From Glandiceps talaboti (lineage: Eukaryota > Hemichordata > Enteropneusta > Spengelidae), in assembly GCF_964340395.1 (NCBI RefSeq), contig NC_135553.1:23349449-23386948 (forward strand): a stretch of 37,500 bases of DNA. Reading direction: 5' to 3'. Below the pieces are notes generated by a model that saw only the letters and a list, made by a program, of their open reading frames with translations, did no database searches and had not been told where the DNA came from. The translations under genes were made by a program, and so were the position numbers. Within the stretch, counting starts at the first letter, position 1, and every line of letters begins with the position of its first letter. Below, one piece after another: positions 1 to 11,823 of this stretch.

Positions 1-83
1 TTGTCTTACAGTTTCAATGTTATGCAAATTTATGCATGATTTACCGATGAGTATTGACAATATTTCATTGCATTCCTTTCCAG

Positions 84-170
84 AGATGGAGACGGTTTTT
101 CGATGCAATGGAGGAGCCAAAAAAAGTCGACCTACTATCATTAGATCACGTGATCATGTCATGGTGTTAT
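84..170 (+). CDS. Candidate terminal exon of an unseen upstream gene (weak)
   Basis: A pyrimidine-rich tract ending TTCCTTTCCAG at 83 is followed by sequence open in all three frames for about 60-150 bases, one ending in TAG at 168-170 and another continuing into the neighbouring repeat. A GTAAGG donor-like site lies at 171. The frame beginning RWRRFFDAMEEPKKVDLL looks protein-like, but I recognise no family. It could be a chance splice-acceptor look-alike. The right limit is a guess. Confidence 0.15.
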
Positions 171-577
171 AGTAAGGCCGAAAAAAAAGAGTTTGTTTGT
201 CGTCCTAGGGAAATTTTAAAAATGGTGCGGTGAACCGCTTTCCCCCCTTTTTTGAGGGGGGGGGGGTATGGGTTGGGGAAGCACACTGACTCATCAACCA
301 TTACACTATCACATACATGATGTTACCACTGAAGCTGCCCTGGACGGATTAATAACATTTATTGAACTCTGAAAGTAAACTACATGCATTGTAAACTGTT
401 TGTTTTACAGCCTCTCATCTGTTCTTCTCAAACTGTTTGGTTTCGCCATTGATATGGAAAATAGATGTTTGCGAAAACAGGAAAATGAAATAAAAACGCA
501 TGACGCGCATAATTTTAGATGACGCGCCCGAGGACGAGAAACAAAATCCTTTTATTTTTTTGGCCTAATAATGATTG
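163..577. mobile_element. MITE-like element with imperfect terminal inverted repeats
   Basis: About 45 bp at the left (167-212, reading AGTAAGGCCGAAAAAAAA then TTTGTTTGTCGTCCTAGGG) recurs inverted at the right (527-573, ending TTTTTTTGGCCTAATAA). The interior has no coding capacity and a run of 11 G near 257. This is the structure of a non-autonomous DNA transposon. Target-site duplication is not clear. Confidence 0.5.
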
Positions 578-2159
578 GGAACGAGAGGTTACCATCTGTC
601 GATGTCAACTTGTTACACTACGTATAAACGGGATATGTACTACACACGGAGTTGTATTATAGCAGTATTGTCAACAACAAAATGAACATTTATACAAGGA
701 AGTGGATTCAATATATCGACAAACAATAGTTTTTCTTGCTTTTTTAAGTGTCCATGACCAATTTAACAATAACAATGTCTTTCTCGCTCTTTTAAAAATA
801 AGAATAAAAACCTCCAAATTTTATGTACCAGTTGAGTTTTTAAATTGGGTATAGCATTGTTTTAAATGAGAACAAACGGCGAGCTCATTTAATTTGGTCC
901 TAACTGATTTAATTCATGTCCAGTAAGTCATCGAAAATCCCTTTCACCCCTGTTCACCGCGTCTCGTCTCTAAAAAGTAAAACCAAAATTTCAAATCAAC
1001 CATGAACACATCACGTTACATGGTTGTAGAGAATTCTGGGTATGAAGAAATGGAGGTGCTTCATTAGATATTTTTACGTCACCAACAACTTCAGTGCCCG
1101 TATTAACCTCATGTTTTAGAGTCATCAAAATCCTCATTTCCATGCAGGGTAGATAGACAGAATAGACATACCCGGAATCCATTACCCACATGTAAATAGG
1201 TTGTTTTCCTTGTCTATGCGATATGCCTTACCACCATTATACCTCGGATCTGATCATGGCTAATATTTCAATATTTTTGTTTCTATGATTTTTAAAGTCA
1301 CGCGATGCAGAGGTGGGTAAAGTGACTCCTCGCGTGATTTACTGGACATCAACTAAAGCCGCTTGGACAATTTCAATCTCACGTTTGCTCTCCTTATATT
1401 GTTAAATTTAAAAATGATATTTCTTTTACTTTCAATTATCTTCACGATAAGATACTATAATCTCCGATGTAAATAATATGTCATTAGATTCACATTTATG
1501 GCTTACGATAAAAAGTGAATACTATTAATGTTTATTCGAAATAAGAGAACGCTGACGATGTTTTCTACATTAAATACTAATATAATATAAAGAAAAGTAA
1601 AATATAAAAAAAAAACATACCTTAAAAATTAAGGAAAAAAACTAATAACAAATAAACAATATAATCTAAACTATACAATGTACGACAAAATTGTGCCATC
1701 GAAATATGAAAATGATGAGACTACAAATATGTAAACCCGAAAATAGATCACTGTAAAGGAAACCATTTAAAGTGTATTTATCTATCACATCGTCGCAAAC
1801 CACGGCCTCTTCAAGTTTACGGCACCGTAGTAGTAGTGGTGGTGGTAGTTAAATTCGAATTGCTTTATATGGACATGCGCCCAGATGGCAGCCTCTAAAG
1901 TGCTCCTGATTTGTATGATTTTTGTTCCTGATTTGAGTGAGTTGCTTCGAACCCTGTTCGCTACACATGTACATTTGATTTATGAATGTCCAAGGATTAC
2001 TGGCGTCAAGTTGTTTATTGTTTATGTTCTTTCTTTCTGTACAAAATGTGCTTTTTTTTGCTTGCTCTTTGAAAATATCCTTTCTCTACAAGGTGCCATG
2101 TAATAAAGCGATGATTTGAAAATCTGGTGTTTTTCTAAATCAATTTTAACCTGTTCTGT
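578..2159. other. Intergenic, no supported feature
   Basis: AT-rich sequence. Short open frames here show no domain, no convincing splice-site pairing and no protein-like composition. I see no RNA gene or clear repeat. Confidence 0.5.
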
Positions 2160-2214
2160 TGTTGGTTTTAATTAACCACCTTTACTATGCTAGAGTGTGA
2201 ATATAGGGACAAAT

Positions 2215-2710
2215 TTTCTAATTGGAATATATTACAAGCTGGGGTCCCCAAGGAACCCTCACAGGACCAACCACTTTCCTCTGTATGATCAATGATGCAG
2301 CTGAAACCAGAGGGGCAAGCTAGCCCTGAAAGACGTCGATGATCTGGCATTGGTCGAAAACAAAACAGTCAATGGCCGCAGTAACATGCAACAGAACTGC
2401 AACGATTTGACATGTGGTCACGGGATAATATATGACTAAATGCCTTTCAATGGATATCACCTTCGGCAAGAAATCCCCCCCCCCCCCCGCTTCCAATCCC
2501 ACTGCAACTAGCTGGACAAAAACTCCAATCAGCTGATGTACTCAAAATACTCGGTTTAAAAATATCAAACAATCTAAAATGAGATATTTATAGCAATGAC
2601 ATTAGTAAAAGAGCAAGTGGTCGATTATTCATGCTAAGTACTCTGAATTCGAAGAGGTTTGGTTACAATTTATATTGGCTACATACTAATTATCTGACAT
2701 TTATATCTGA
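2215..2710 (+). mobile_element. Decayed non-LTR retrotransposon reverse-transcriptase fragment
   Basis: Frame-switching translation of the plus strand recovers reverse-transcriptase landmarks in order: GPQGTLTGPTTFLCMIND (palm, near 2240-2300), a VDDLALVE catalytic box (near 2333-2360), then downstream VLKILGLKISNNLK and KRASGRLFMLSTL (near 2540-2660). Frameshifts, a poly-C run at 2477-2489 and in-frame stops (for example after NNLK) break it. It is an old, dead LINE copy; the motifs suggest the CR1/Jockey group, but the clade is uncertain. It is a different and much older copy than the LINE in EXOC7 intron 6. Confidence 0.7.
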
Positions 2711-2839
2711 CATTTAAAGCTTGCATTCTAAACATATATATTCGAAATTATCAAAAATTAATTTAAAAAATACCGCCAATGGCGATGTAGCACAACTGTA
2801 CAGTTTTTAAAAATGTTTATCCATATGCTAGTCCATGCT

Positions 2840-3352
2840 AACAATATGTGTATTCATTTGCTGAATGACTATCCAGTTGCCTATCCAACCATGTTGCCAG
2901 TCATGTTGCTAGATATATTTGCATACATTTTTGAATGCTTTTTGTTCACTTGTGTATAAATTTCTGATATTATTTTTGCAATATATGTAATCATTTGGCT
3001 TTTGCTATGGACGTGGTCTTGTTGCCAGGTACATTTGCATACATTGTTTAATGTTTATTCATTTGTCCAGTAATCCTCTTATCTTCGCAATATATGTTAT
3101 CATTTGGCTGTTGCTATGGGTGTGGTCTTGTTGCTAGGTACATTTGCATACATTTGGTCTTTCAATTCCTGTTGTTCTCTTTGTGAAATACACCACGGTT
3201 TGGTTGTTGCCATGGGCGTGGCCATGGTTGCTAGGGATATTTGCATACATATTTTGAATGTTTACTCATTTGCCAACCAGATGATATTCTTATTTAACCA
3301 AAATATACTGACATTTTGTTGTTGCTAAGGGCGTGGTCATGGTTGCTAGGGC
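2840..3352. repeat. Tandem array of about five ~100-bp degenerate units
   Basis: A block resembling GTTGCTATGGGCGTGG, then GTTGCTAGG and ATTTGCATACAT, recurs near 2895, 2995, 3104, 3199 and 3314, spaced roughly 95-115 bp. Copies are divergent. No open frame spans the array. It looks like a minisatellite or a tandemly inserted short element. Confidence 0.65.
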
Positions 3353-3784
3353 CAATTTTGTCAAAACGATTTGAAGAAAATCTGCATAATAACACTTGAA
3401 TCTGTTTTGTGCAAATGTCACACCCTGTCAAAAGTTCGCAATACTCTCGAATTTTGACAAGAAATATATGATACAGGGTACTATGTATACATGTCGATCG
3501 ATAAATGAAAAAAAGAGATGGGCTGAGGAGGAAATGGAACAGGATACGAAAAACATAGTGAGTGGGTGGAAGGGGCGGGAGGACAGGGAATATTTCGTTC
3601 TTGATTTTAACAAAACTAAACCTGGGCACAGTTACCATCTGAAGTACAAGTTCATGGAATTATAGAGCACTGTTTCTATTGACTGTCACAGCTTTGAACA
3701 TGACTATAGTTTTGACCTTGAACAAAGTTCATCTCCAGAAGACAATTTTGGGGCGACCCTAAAATAAATGACAACCTGAATGAC
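3353..3784. other. Intergenic, no supported feature
   Basis: An 89-codon plus-strand open frame (3396-3665) and overlapping minus-strand frames lie here, but none shows a recognisable domain. I treat them as chance. Confidence 0.4.
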
Positions 3785-4065
3785 AGAAAACGAATGACAG
3801 CATTTACAGTGTGTAAACAGTGGAATGACACCCTTTTCTGCATTCAGTTAGTTGAATACACCCATTGTGCTCTTAAGCAAGTGGAATGACAGTCGCCACG
3901 CTATAGCATAAGTGGTATGACAGCATTTCCAATGCTTTGAAACTGGAATGATAACATTTCCAGTGTGTAAACAGTGGAATGACACCTTTTTCTACATTCA
4001 GTTAACATAATGACAAACACGGCACTGTAAAACAAGTGAAATGACAGCCACTCACTCACTCTCTG
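3785..4065. repeat. Two-copy ~155-bp tandem repeat rich in GTGGAATGACA blocks
   Basis: The block GTGTAAACAGTGGAATGACAC followed by TTTTCT(G/A)CATTCAGTTA occurs near 3811 and again near 3966. Shorter GGAATGACAG-type motifs recur between. No coding potential is seen. Confidence 0.6.
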
Positions 4066-4630
4066 TCTGTTCAGTGATGAGTTGGGTGACAGCCATGCGA
4101 ATGTATTTCTGCTAGGTTTTTTTCCGGTGCGTACGTACGGCCAGACACCCAGTCTTGGTGAAACACGTATTTCTATAAAAAATATATATAAATTATAGCC
4201 CGAGAAAATCATATTTTGAGGGACCTGTTCCAACACCATCCAAATTTGTATAATTGAAATTGTAAACTGATATTCTTGGGTACGAACTAACTTAACTTAC
4301 GTATCATTTGTACAAGGTACTATTACAGTTGCACAGGTACACTAGCGTCGGCATTTGGTCGATCGTTACGTAAATTTGAAAACACCAAAATCGTTAGATA
4401 GATGACAATTTTGTTTTACAGATTACAGATTACATGTAAGTCTCGTGTTTGGACAACATACTTATAGTAATCGGGAAACTTCAAAATTAACTTCACAAGT
4501 ATCGCTCGGGCCAGAGCGAACTAAGCTGTACACTAGGTAGCTAGCTACGTGCGATCTCGAGTTTGGTAGAAATGTCATTGATGTTCCCGTTATTTTTTCT
4601 TCCGTAGGGAAGAGATATATTCATGGGTGG
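4066..4630. other. Intergenic, no supported feature
   Basis: Unique-looking sequence with short local palindromes (for example TAGCTAGCTA near 4538). No exon, RNA gene or element is supported. Confidence 0.4.
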
Positions 4631-4634
4631 AAGT

Positions 4635-4793
<159 letters not shown>

Positions 4794-5689
4794 TCATCGT
4801 TTTCTCCATAACGGCTTGCTCAATTCAAACGAAATTTTGAAGACGTATTCCGTAGGGTAATGGCAAGGTTTGAGTACTTTCCTAAGCCGGTCCCACAACT
4901 GTTATACTTACAAGTTATAGCTGGGCCTTGTGACCAGTAGCTAAGCGGCTATTATCTACATCACTGCCTACTCGGTACTAGGTACGTCAACGACACAACT
5001 ACTTGACAGAAAATACTTGGCGCACACAAAAAGTTGTAGAATGAAATTGTGATTTTACTAAGGAGTGTAGCCTCAACCCAGAACGTATATCGATCAGAGA
5101 AACGTTTTGGTTTCATTGTAATGTCATTCTATTTCAGTAACAATGTATCATTTTCAAATACCGTTCGCACATGTGAGCTTCATTTTAGGCAAAATATCGG
5201 GCTAAAAGAGTGCATACAGACCCTTTTGTTCGCTTGTATTTTTTGCATTTGGTATTTGGCATTTCGCACGTTGTTTATTTGCACCATTCACAGTGTCTTA
5301 TCATGCTTTGTGTAACTTGTAAACTTAATTGACAAGTGGGCCAACGGTTTTTACTAGACAAATTTGATACAAATTTTGCGTCAGTTTGATGGTAAACCTG
5401 CTATATTGGCTACCAAACTTAGTTAAAAGTCAGTTATTTCTACTCATGTTGCATCACTATATATTTACAAACAGTATATATGAAATAGGAGAGCCATGTG
5501 AAACTTTTCCCGTGCAAAATGGGATGAAGATATGAGGGCAAAGTCAGTGAATTTCCCGCATATGCATACATTACCCATAATCCTCTTTACATAGGGGACG
5601 TACATTTGCCTTTAAGTTGACGGGATGTCAGTTTCCGCATCCACTATTTCTTGCGAGACTTCACACGATTTTCGCGATTTTATTATCAT
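4794..5689. other. Intergenic, no supported feature
   Basis: Includes an 88-codon open frame (5049-5315) without a recognisable domain. Nothing else is supported. Confidence 0.4.
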
Positions 5690-5836
5690 TTTTCTCGAAT
5701 ACATGGAAAAAAGTTTAGGGTCGGCGTGAAAAACTAGGTGGGGTCGGGTAACCGGAACCAAACAGATTTTTTATTTGGCCTTACGGGAGGTAAAAACCGC
5801 TAGCATGGAAGTAGAACCCTACTTCTACTTCCATGC
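5690..5836. repeat. MITE-end-like segment and adjacent perfect hairpin
   Basis: The segment ending TTTTTTATTTGGCCTTAC (about 5767-5783) resembles the inverted termini of the element at 163-577 (TAAGGCC followed by A-rich, then TTTGTTT on the minus strand). Immediately after it, 14-bp perfect arms at 5803-5816 and 5823-5836 (GCATGGAAGTAGAA and its complement) enclose a CCCTAC loop. I read this as debris of short inverted-repeat elements. Confidence 0.4.
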
Positions 5837-5849
5837 CGCTAGTAATCAT

Positions 5850-7107
5850 CAGAATAATCATTGTGGTAATAGTATCGCTTATCAATATTACTGGGGGCGC
5901 TCTTCCGAAGAGTAACGACGAGCGTTAAAATAGGGCAAGCCTAAGACTCATCATCTTCTCAGTGACCGCAAGGGAGCTGGCTACGATATACATTCTCTTC
6001 CCATATAGACTGAGATAGGTGGCAGTGCACGGACTGTTTATATAATATTCATTGACAAGGCGAGGCGAGGCGAGGCGAGGCGAAGACTCATATATTCGTC
6101 TATGTTTCTGGACAGTTGACGTTCTTTATATCATGGAAATTGGCCTGGAGAAATAGAGCATGTATATTGAGAGGAACAGGCATCATCCCTCCATCGACCA
6201 AGGCTCTCAGGGGAAAAAAAGTGAACATTTTGAAGAAGTAATATACTACAAAATGTAGTAGTAGATTCTCTGCCCTGCTCAGGACTCGGCTATATCATTA
6301 TTTCTTTCCACATTTTTACAACTTGGACGAATGCGGGTTGTAGCTTTTTAATCACTGCGTCTAGTCGAAAAGTTGTTGTACCGTGCTCTCACTACAGAAA
6401 ACAAAGCAGGATGTTGTAATCAAGAATTCGATTTTTTGTGAGAGGATAAAACTCATTTTTCTGTCATATAATATCACACTTATGTCATGCCACTTCATTG
6501 AATATTCACCTCGTTTTCTGGCTGAATAATGAATGGTTACGCGTTTTTGAAAATGTTATTTTACTGTATTGTCTTACACTGTTCTAATTTCCCGTTTACA
6601 CACCCGGTCGAATATTCACTCTATTTATGTATTGACTGAATACAGACGATGTGATGAAGGTAGAAGGACTCTACTTCTATCTTCAATCCCTCGGTCTAGT
6701 CTAGAAGTAAGACATTGGATCTGCGCTGGCAGACGAACTTGAGGAAATGATGACTGTTGATTTTACCTGATTAAGACCGGATAAGCTTAATTAGATAATT
6801 CAAAAATCAGCTAACTAATTTAGGGACTGGACACAAATTACAAGGGGAAGGGGAGGATGTTTTGGTTGGAAGGTCACAATTTTTCATGCAAGTGTTTTGG
6901 AGAGGGTCAATATTTTTTGTGCAAGGACAATTCATGAACATACATATTCCAACGGTGGGGGAGGGCCCGGGGGAGGGGGGGGTGTAATTTTTGTGCAAGG
7001 TCTTTGCGGAGGTTCGCTTTTTCTAACACACTAGACCCGCTAAACACTATAAGAAAGCACCCCCTAGTTTATGTCCAGTTCCTTAGTAATAATATCTTAC
7101 TTACTCG
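5850..7107. other. Intergenic with a short (GGCGA)n tract
   Basis: About five GGCGA pentamers lie at 6058-6083. G-rich runs occur near 6950-6985. A weak hairpin (GAAGGTAGAAG and its near complement) lies near 6656-6685. No gene is supported. Confidence 0.5.
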
Positions 7108-7419
7108 TCAAACAAAACAAAACAAAACAACAAAACAAAACAAAACAAAACAAAACAAAACAAAACAAAACAAAACAAAACTAAACTAAACTAAACTAAA
7201 CTAAACTAAACTAAACTAAACAAACAAAACAAAACAAAACAAAACTAAACTAAACTAAACTAAACTAAACTAAACTAAACTAAACTAAACTAAACTAAAC
7301 TAAACTAAACTAAACTAAACTAAACTAAACTAAACTAAACTAAACTAAACTAAACTAAACTAAACTAAACTAAACTAAACTAAACTAAACTAAACTAAAC
7401 TAAACAAAACAAAACAAAA
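7108..7419. repeat. (CAAAA)n / (CTAAA)n pentanucleotide array
   Basis: Blocks of CAAAA alternate with long, nearly perfect blocks of CTAAA (TTTAG on the minus strand), about 60 units in all, flanked on both sides by CAAAA. The block order suggests conversion of CAAAA to CTAAA units by point mutation and slippage. Confidence 0.95.
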
Positions 7420-7449
7420 GCAGTTCTGATATTCCGTTGCCCGCTGGTC

Positions 7450-7641
7450 TTTGTAGTCGGAGTCGCTGCCAGACTCGTGACCGTATCGTCCCTAAGCTTA
7501 TATTGTATGCCGAGTGGCACAGCTGCGAGAAGAGAGGGTCTTGGACAAGTCCCTCTCTTCTCGCTTCTAAGCCGCTCGCCCTCGGCATACATAAAACTAT
7601 TAGGGACGATAGTCACGAGTCTGGCAGCGAGACTAGACTTT
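7450..7641. mobile_element. 190-bp foldback (near-complete palindrome)
   Basis: Left-arm blocks GAGTCGCTGCCAGACTCGTG, ATCGTCCCTAA, GTATGCCGAG and GAGAAGAGAGGG reappear inverted and in mirrored order at 7551-7641, around a centre near 7544. No coding capacity is present. This is a hairpin-type MITE or foldback. It sits directly beside the pentanucleotide array and about 420 bp upstream of the EXOC7 start codon. Confidence 0.75.
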
Positions 7642-7925
7642 GTGTTGGTACAACTTGCAGTAACTGTGGCGGCTTTTCGCCGCTCAGTTTTTTAAAATAC
7701 ATATTCTGCTTTTTTATTTTTTCGACAATGTAAAAATGACAAATATTCCAAAATACATTGAAAAAGACGAAAATTATTGCGAAAAAGATAAAAATATTGC
7801 AGCCATACCATAGTCTAGTCACTGTTATTTGGTTATAACAAGCACGGATATGATGAACAACCACGCGTCGCGACTGCATTCGGATCTTAATCTGACTCTG
7901 AACTAGAAAATAATTTGACGTAGTC

Positions 7926-7936
7926 AATATGGCGGC
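7926..7936 (+). promoter_or_regulatory. YY1-like site in the EXOC7 5' region
   Basis: AATATGGCGGC matches the YY1 core (ATGGCGGC), which in animal housekeeping promoters usually lies just downstream of the transcription start. It is 123 bp upstream of the EXOC7 start codon. Transcription start therefore probably lies near 7,900-7,930; this is inferred. An acceptor-like TTTTATATTGCAG ending near 8020 leaves open a 5' untranslated intron. Confidence 0.4.
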
Positions 7937-8058
7937 TTACTTCGTAGAGGAATAAATGGACTTGGTATTTTTTGTGCTTATCCACAAATTCACGACAAGT
8001 GTTACAGTTTTATATTGCAGTTAATGATAATTGCGAGTGGCTGAGAAAAGGACGCACT

Positions 8059-8112
8059 ATGATGGAAGGAACGGTGGTCAGTCGACGCGAAATCGACGAA
8101 AAACTTCGCCAG
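8059..8112 (+). CDS. EXOC7: EXOC7 coding exon 1
   Basis: Residues 1-18, [18 protein letters not shown], matching the SARRREIEDKLKQ start of vertebrate EXOC7. The donor is GTGGGT; phase 0. Confidence 0.9.
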
Positions 8113-11100
8113 GTGGGTGCAGAGTAAATCATGTTGTCAAAATGTCAACGACAGGCCATCACTTCCTGAGTCCTACATACATCGTTCGTAAGCAGCAAAA
8201 TCTTCAATCAGTTCTATAATCTTGATTTTTTTTAAATAACATATTAAAACTATGTTGCATATATTTGCACATTTTATGTCATTATATACTCACAAAAACG
8301 TCAAATTTCCATGGTAATAGACAAACAGTACAAGTTTGAGAGTTTTGACAATCGTACGAGTCTGTATGGATAGTCTGAACAATTAATACGTAGAATGATT
8401 GGTTGATGTTCTCGCTGGTTAGACTTTCGACGTAATTTGTTGTGAAATTTAGACAAATGTCAGAAATGTTTTGAATTCAGTATCCATACTCAATGTATGT
8501 TAATAATCATGTCCCAAATGGAGACCCTATGCCATCCCCCGCCCCACCCCCACACATACATGATAAGGCACACATGCACAAATGGATTTATCCCTATACT
8601 TGTATGGCTGTGTAGTCAGGAGCTCCTGGTTGTAGTGTACGTGTTGCTTCAGGAACCACAACATGCCATGCAAGCAGGGCTAAAATGAAACATACACAAA
8701 CACATACGCACATACACACAGATGTTCAATTTTACAAGAAAAGAATAACGAATATTATGACATCTAGCTTACCTCCAAGTCTTGCCATGATGGTCTTCCA
8801 AGCTACAGGCTGGTGTATCATTTTTGTTGCTACTAATTTTACAGGAGTCCAACAACCTAAGTCAGCTGAAGGACAGTCTGAATAAAAGTGATCAGCTGAC
8901 AAATAATATGGTAAGCAATCTTCTAATTCTGTATTTTGTTTATGAATGTTGGAAGTGAAGTTCAGTGATCATTATTGATTATACATGTATGTGTAATTAA
9001 ACCTAAACACATTGAAAGCTTAAGGACAAAAAAAACTATCAATATATCATAATGTGTTATTTCCATTTTGCTCATGTACATTGAACTTTCTAATCATAAA
9101 TCTCTATGTATAGCCAGGTAGTGAATGGTGAATTGTGGAATGTGAAACCGTTGACAACGTCCCCTCCATTTAGTTGTCTGCATGGTGATATTATATAGAA
9201 TACAAGACCCATTTCAATGACACATAAATACAGTTGATCATGTGGAATGCGTTGTTGTATTCTTATTTTCAGGTCTCCATTTTGAGTTCATTTGAAAATC
9301 GTCTTCATAAGTTAGAAGCCACAATTGTACCTGTACACAAAGAAACAATTACACTACAACAACTCCAAGAAAGTATCCTTTAATAGTCAATTTATTTTCC
9401 AAGATGCATTGCATGATAGAGCATCACTTATGTTGTTACATTTAGTCTTTGTTTTGTCTTTATTACATTTGAAATAACATTTTCATCAGGAAATGATGGA
9501 AAGACATGATGTTGACCTCTTTGATTATGCGTAAACAAAGATTAAATGGCACCAATGGCAGAGAAGGATTTTACAGGTGAACCCAGGGTATCATTGTCAT
9601 ATGGTCAGGTGACAACCATCCCCCTGAGTAGCACATGCAAACCCCTTAGTGCTTACACAATACAGTAACTTGGCATTATATGGAGAGAGACACAATACAT
9701 CTTAGAACTGGCAACAGGTCCATTGCTGTTAGTCTCACTTATACCTACAGATACATGTATGGATATATCTGATATTATTTAAGAATCTGATGGTAACTTT
9801 TTTCAATGGATTGTTAAGCTTAGTAATAGTTAGTTCTTATATCACAATCAAGGGTTTTAATAAATTACTGATGAGTAATGTTTTGCCTGTTCAGGTCAAA
9901 AGGACTTGTCAAACTGTCTCTTTGCTGGCTTAACTGCAGGGGGTGGGGGTGGGTGGGTGATGATGTGATTGTAGGGATAATGTAAGATGAAACGTTACTC
10001 GTAAATATGTGTGTAATTAGAACCCTTGGTTGTGATACAAGATTATTTACTATGTTTTACCAACCTGTGTAAAGCTTCCAGTCAGAATTGACACAAAGTC
10101 ATGTTCAGACTGATTGCAGTGATTTTACCAACATTTTGATTCTTAGTATTACCCAACTTAGATTCTATCAGTCAGTGACCAAATAATAATAATCTTGCAT
10201 TTGACAAAGCCATTAGTAACTAAATTGATTTATTCAATTGGCTAGCATCCCTTACATGAATGCCAGTTTCTCCTCAGTTTGGTTGAGTTCCGACATGGAC
10301 AGGAATAGTCAGCACACATACCAGATTAAATATCCGTCAGTCTATAGCTGTATTTTTTTGTATCTTGATAAATCATGAATATTTTATACCCTGTTTTGAT
10401 TAACACAAAAATAATGTACATTTATATCTACGGTAGTTCTGATATAATTGCTAACACAAGAGTAATCTCGTTCCCTAATTCTCATCCTTATCAAGACGTT
10501 TTAGACATCTGTTTTAGAAATTGTAGACTTTTTCCTCAACCATCTTACCAGACATTGAGAAAACACTCGCTTCATTTGACCATGTCATTAGTTATTATGA
10601 AGTCCCAAAAGCAGTGGAAGGAACCATTAGAGAAGGGTGAGGTTAAACTTGGATACTATATACTATATTCAAATTCTGATATCAGTTACACAAAAAAATA
10701 CTTATCTAAATGAAAGGATTTACATTTACTAGTCATACAAGAAAATGTCGTATGACATGAAAAAAAGAATACACAAGGCTTATGTAAAATATTTCAATCT
10801 CCTGAACTAGTAACTAAACATGTGTATTGCAGAGAAAAATAAAGTTATTTGTGATTACACTGTCTTTCAGACCAAGTGGGAATATTGAGAAGTACCTAGA
10901 ATGTATGGGCAAGATAGAAGACTCTGTTAGTTTCTTCACCGAAAATAATCCAGGAAGTCCTGAACTTTTGGCAGCCGTGAGTATCTGAAAATACATGACA
11001 GTAATTTTCATCAAAACAAACAAACAAACAAACAAGATTAAACATAGCTGTAGTAGTACCTGGAAGTTTTGTAGTGTTGAAGGTAGGAAAATGTAGTAAG

Positions 11101-11765
11101 GTGATACAAATTACTAGATTTTGTTTATACCAAAACATATATAAACAATATTTGATAAGGATAACGTTGGAAACATATTACCAATAAATTAGATTTTTTT
11201 ATGGGTTTAGTGATAAGATGGTATATTTATTTTTCCTTCAGAAATAATTTGAATAAGTAAAGATGCATTAATATTTTCAAATTTGAAATTTGCATTTGTA
11301 GTTTATGTGTTATCAATCCTTTTAAAGCACTAAATATATAAACATGGTAGAAAGATAAAACAGACTGTAATATTTGTCATTTTCTTCACAGACGTCTCTA
11401 TTTGAAGCAGGTAGAGAAGGGTTAGAAAGAGAATTTCGTACTTTGTTGACCAGACATAGTAAGCCTGTACCACCAGTTATGATATTGGATATGTTGGGCA
11501 CTGATGAAGGTAGGAGAGTTGTGTGTCTGTCTCACTGACTGTGTTTGTGTTTGTTTGTTTGTTTGTTTGTGTTTGTTTGACTGACTGTGTGTCTATCTCT
11601 GTGTTGACTGACTTGCTGTCTGTAATCAACTGACTGAATTTCTTTCTCTTCATCTGAGTTTGACCGTCTTTTTAAAACTGACTGACTGACTGACTGACTG
11701 ACTGACTGACTGACTGACTGACTGGCTGACTGGCTGACTGACAGGCTGACTTACTGAGTGGCTGG

Positions 11766-11823
<58 letters not shown>

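Noticed and set aside
3294-3665. Overlapping 89- and 114-codon open frames on opposite strands
   Set aside because: There is no recognisable domain, no splice context and no start context; they look like chance in a low-stop segment.
7180-7405. Interstitial telomere made of TTTAG repeats
   Set aside because: The motif is not a known animal telomere repeat and grades into CAAAA units, as expected of a microsatellite.
7395-7733. Several open frames on both strands near the foldback
   Set aside because: They arise from the palindrome, which gives mirror-image open frames; there is no homology or splice support.
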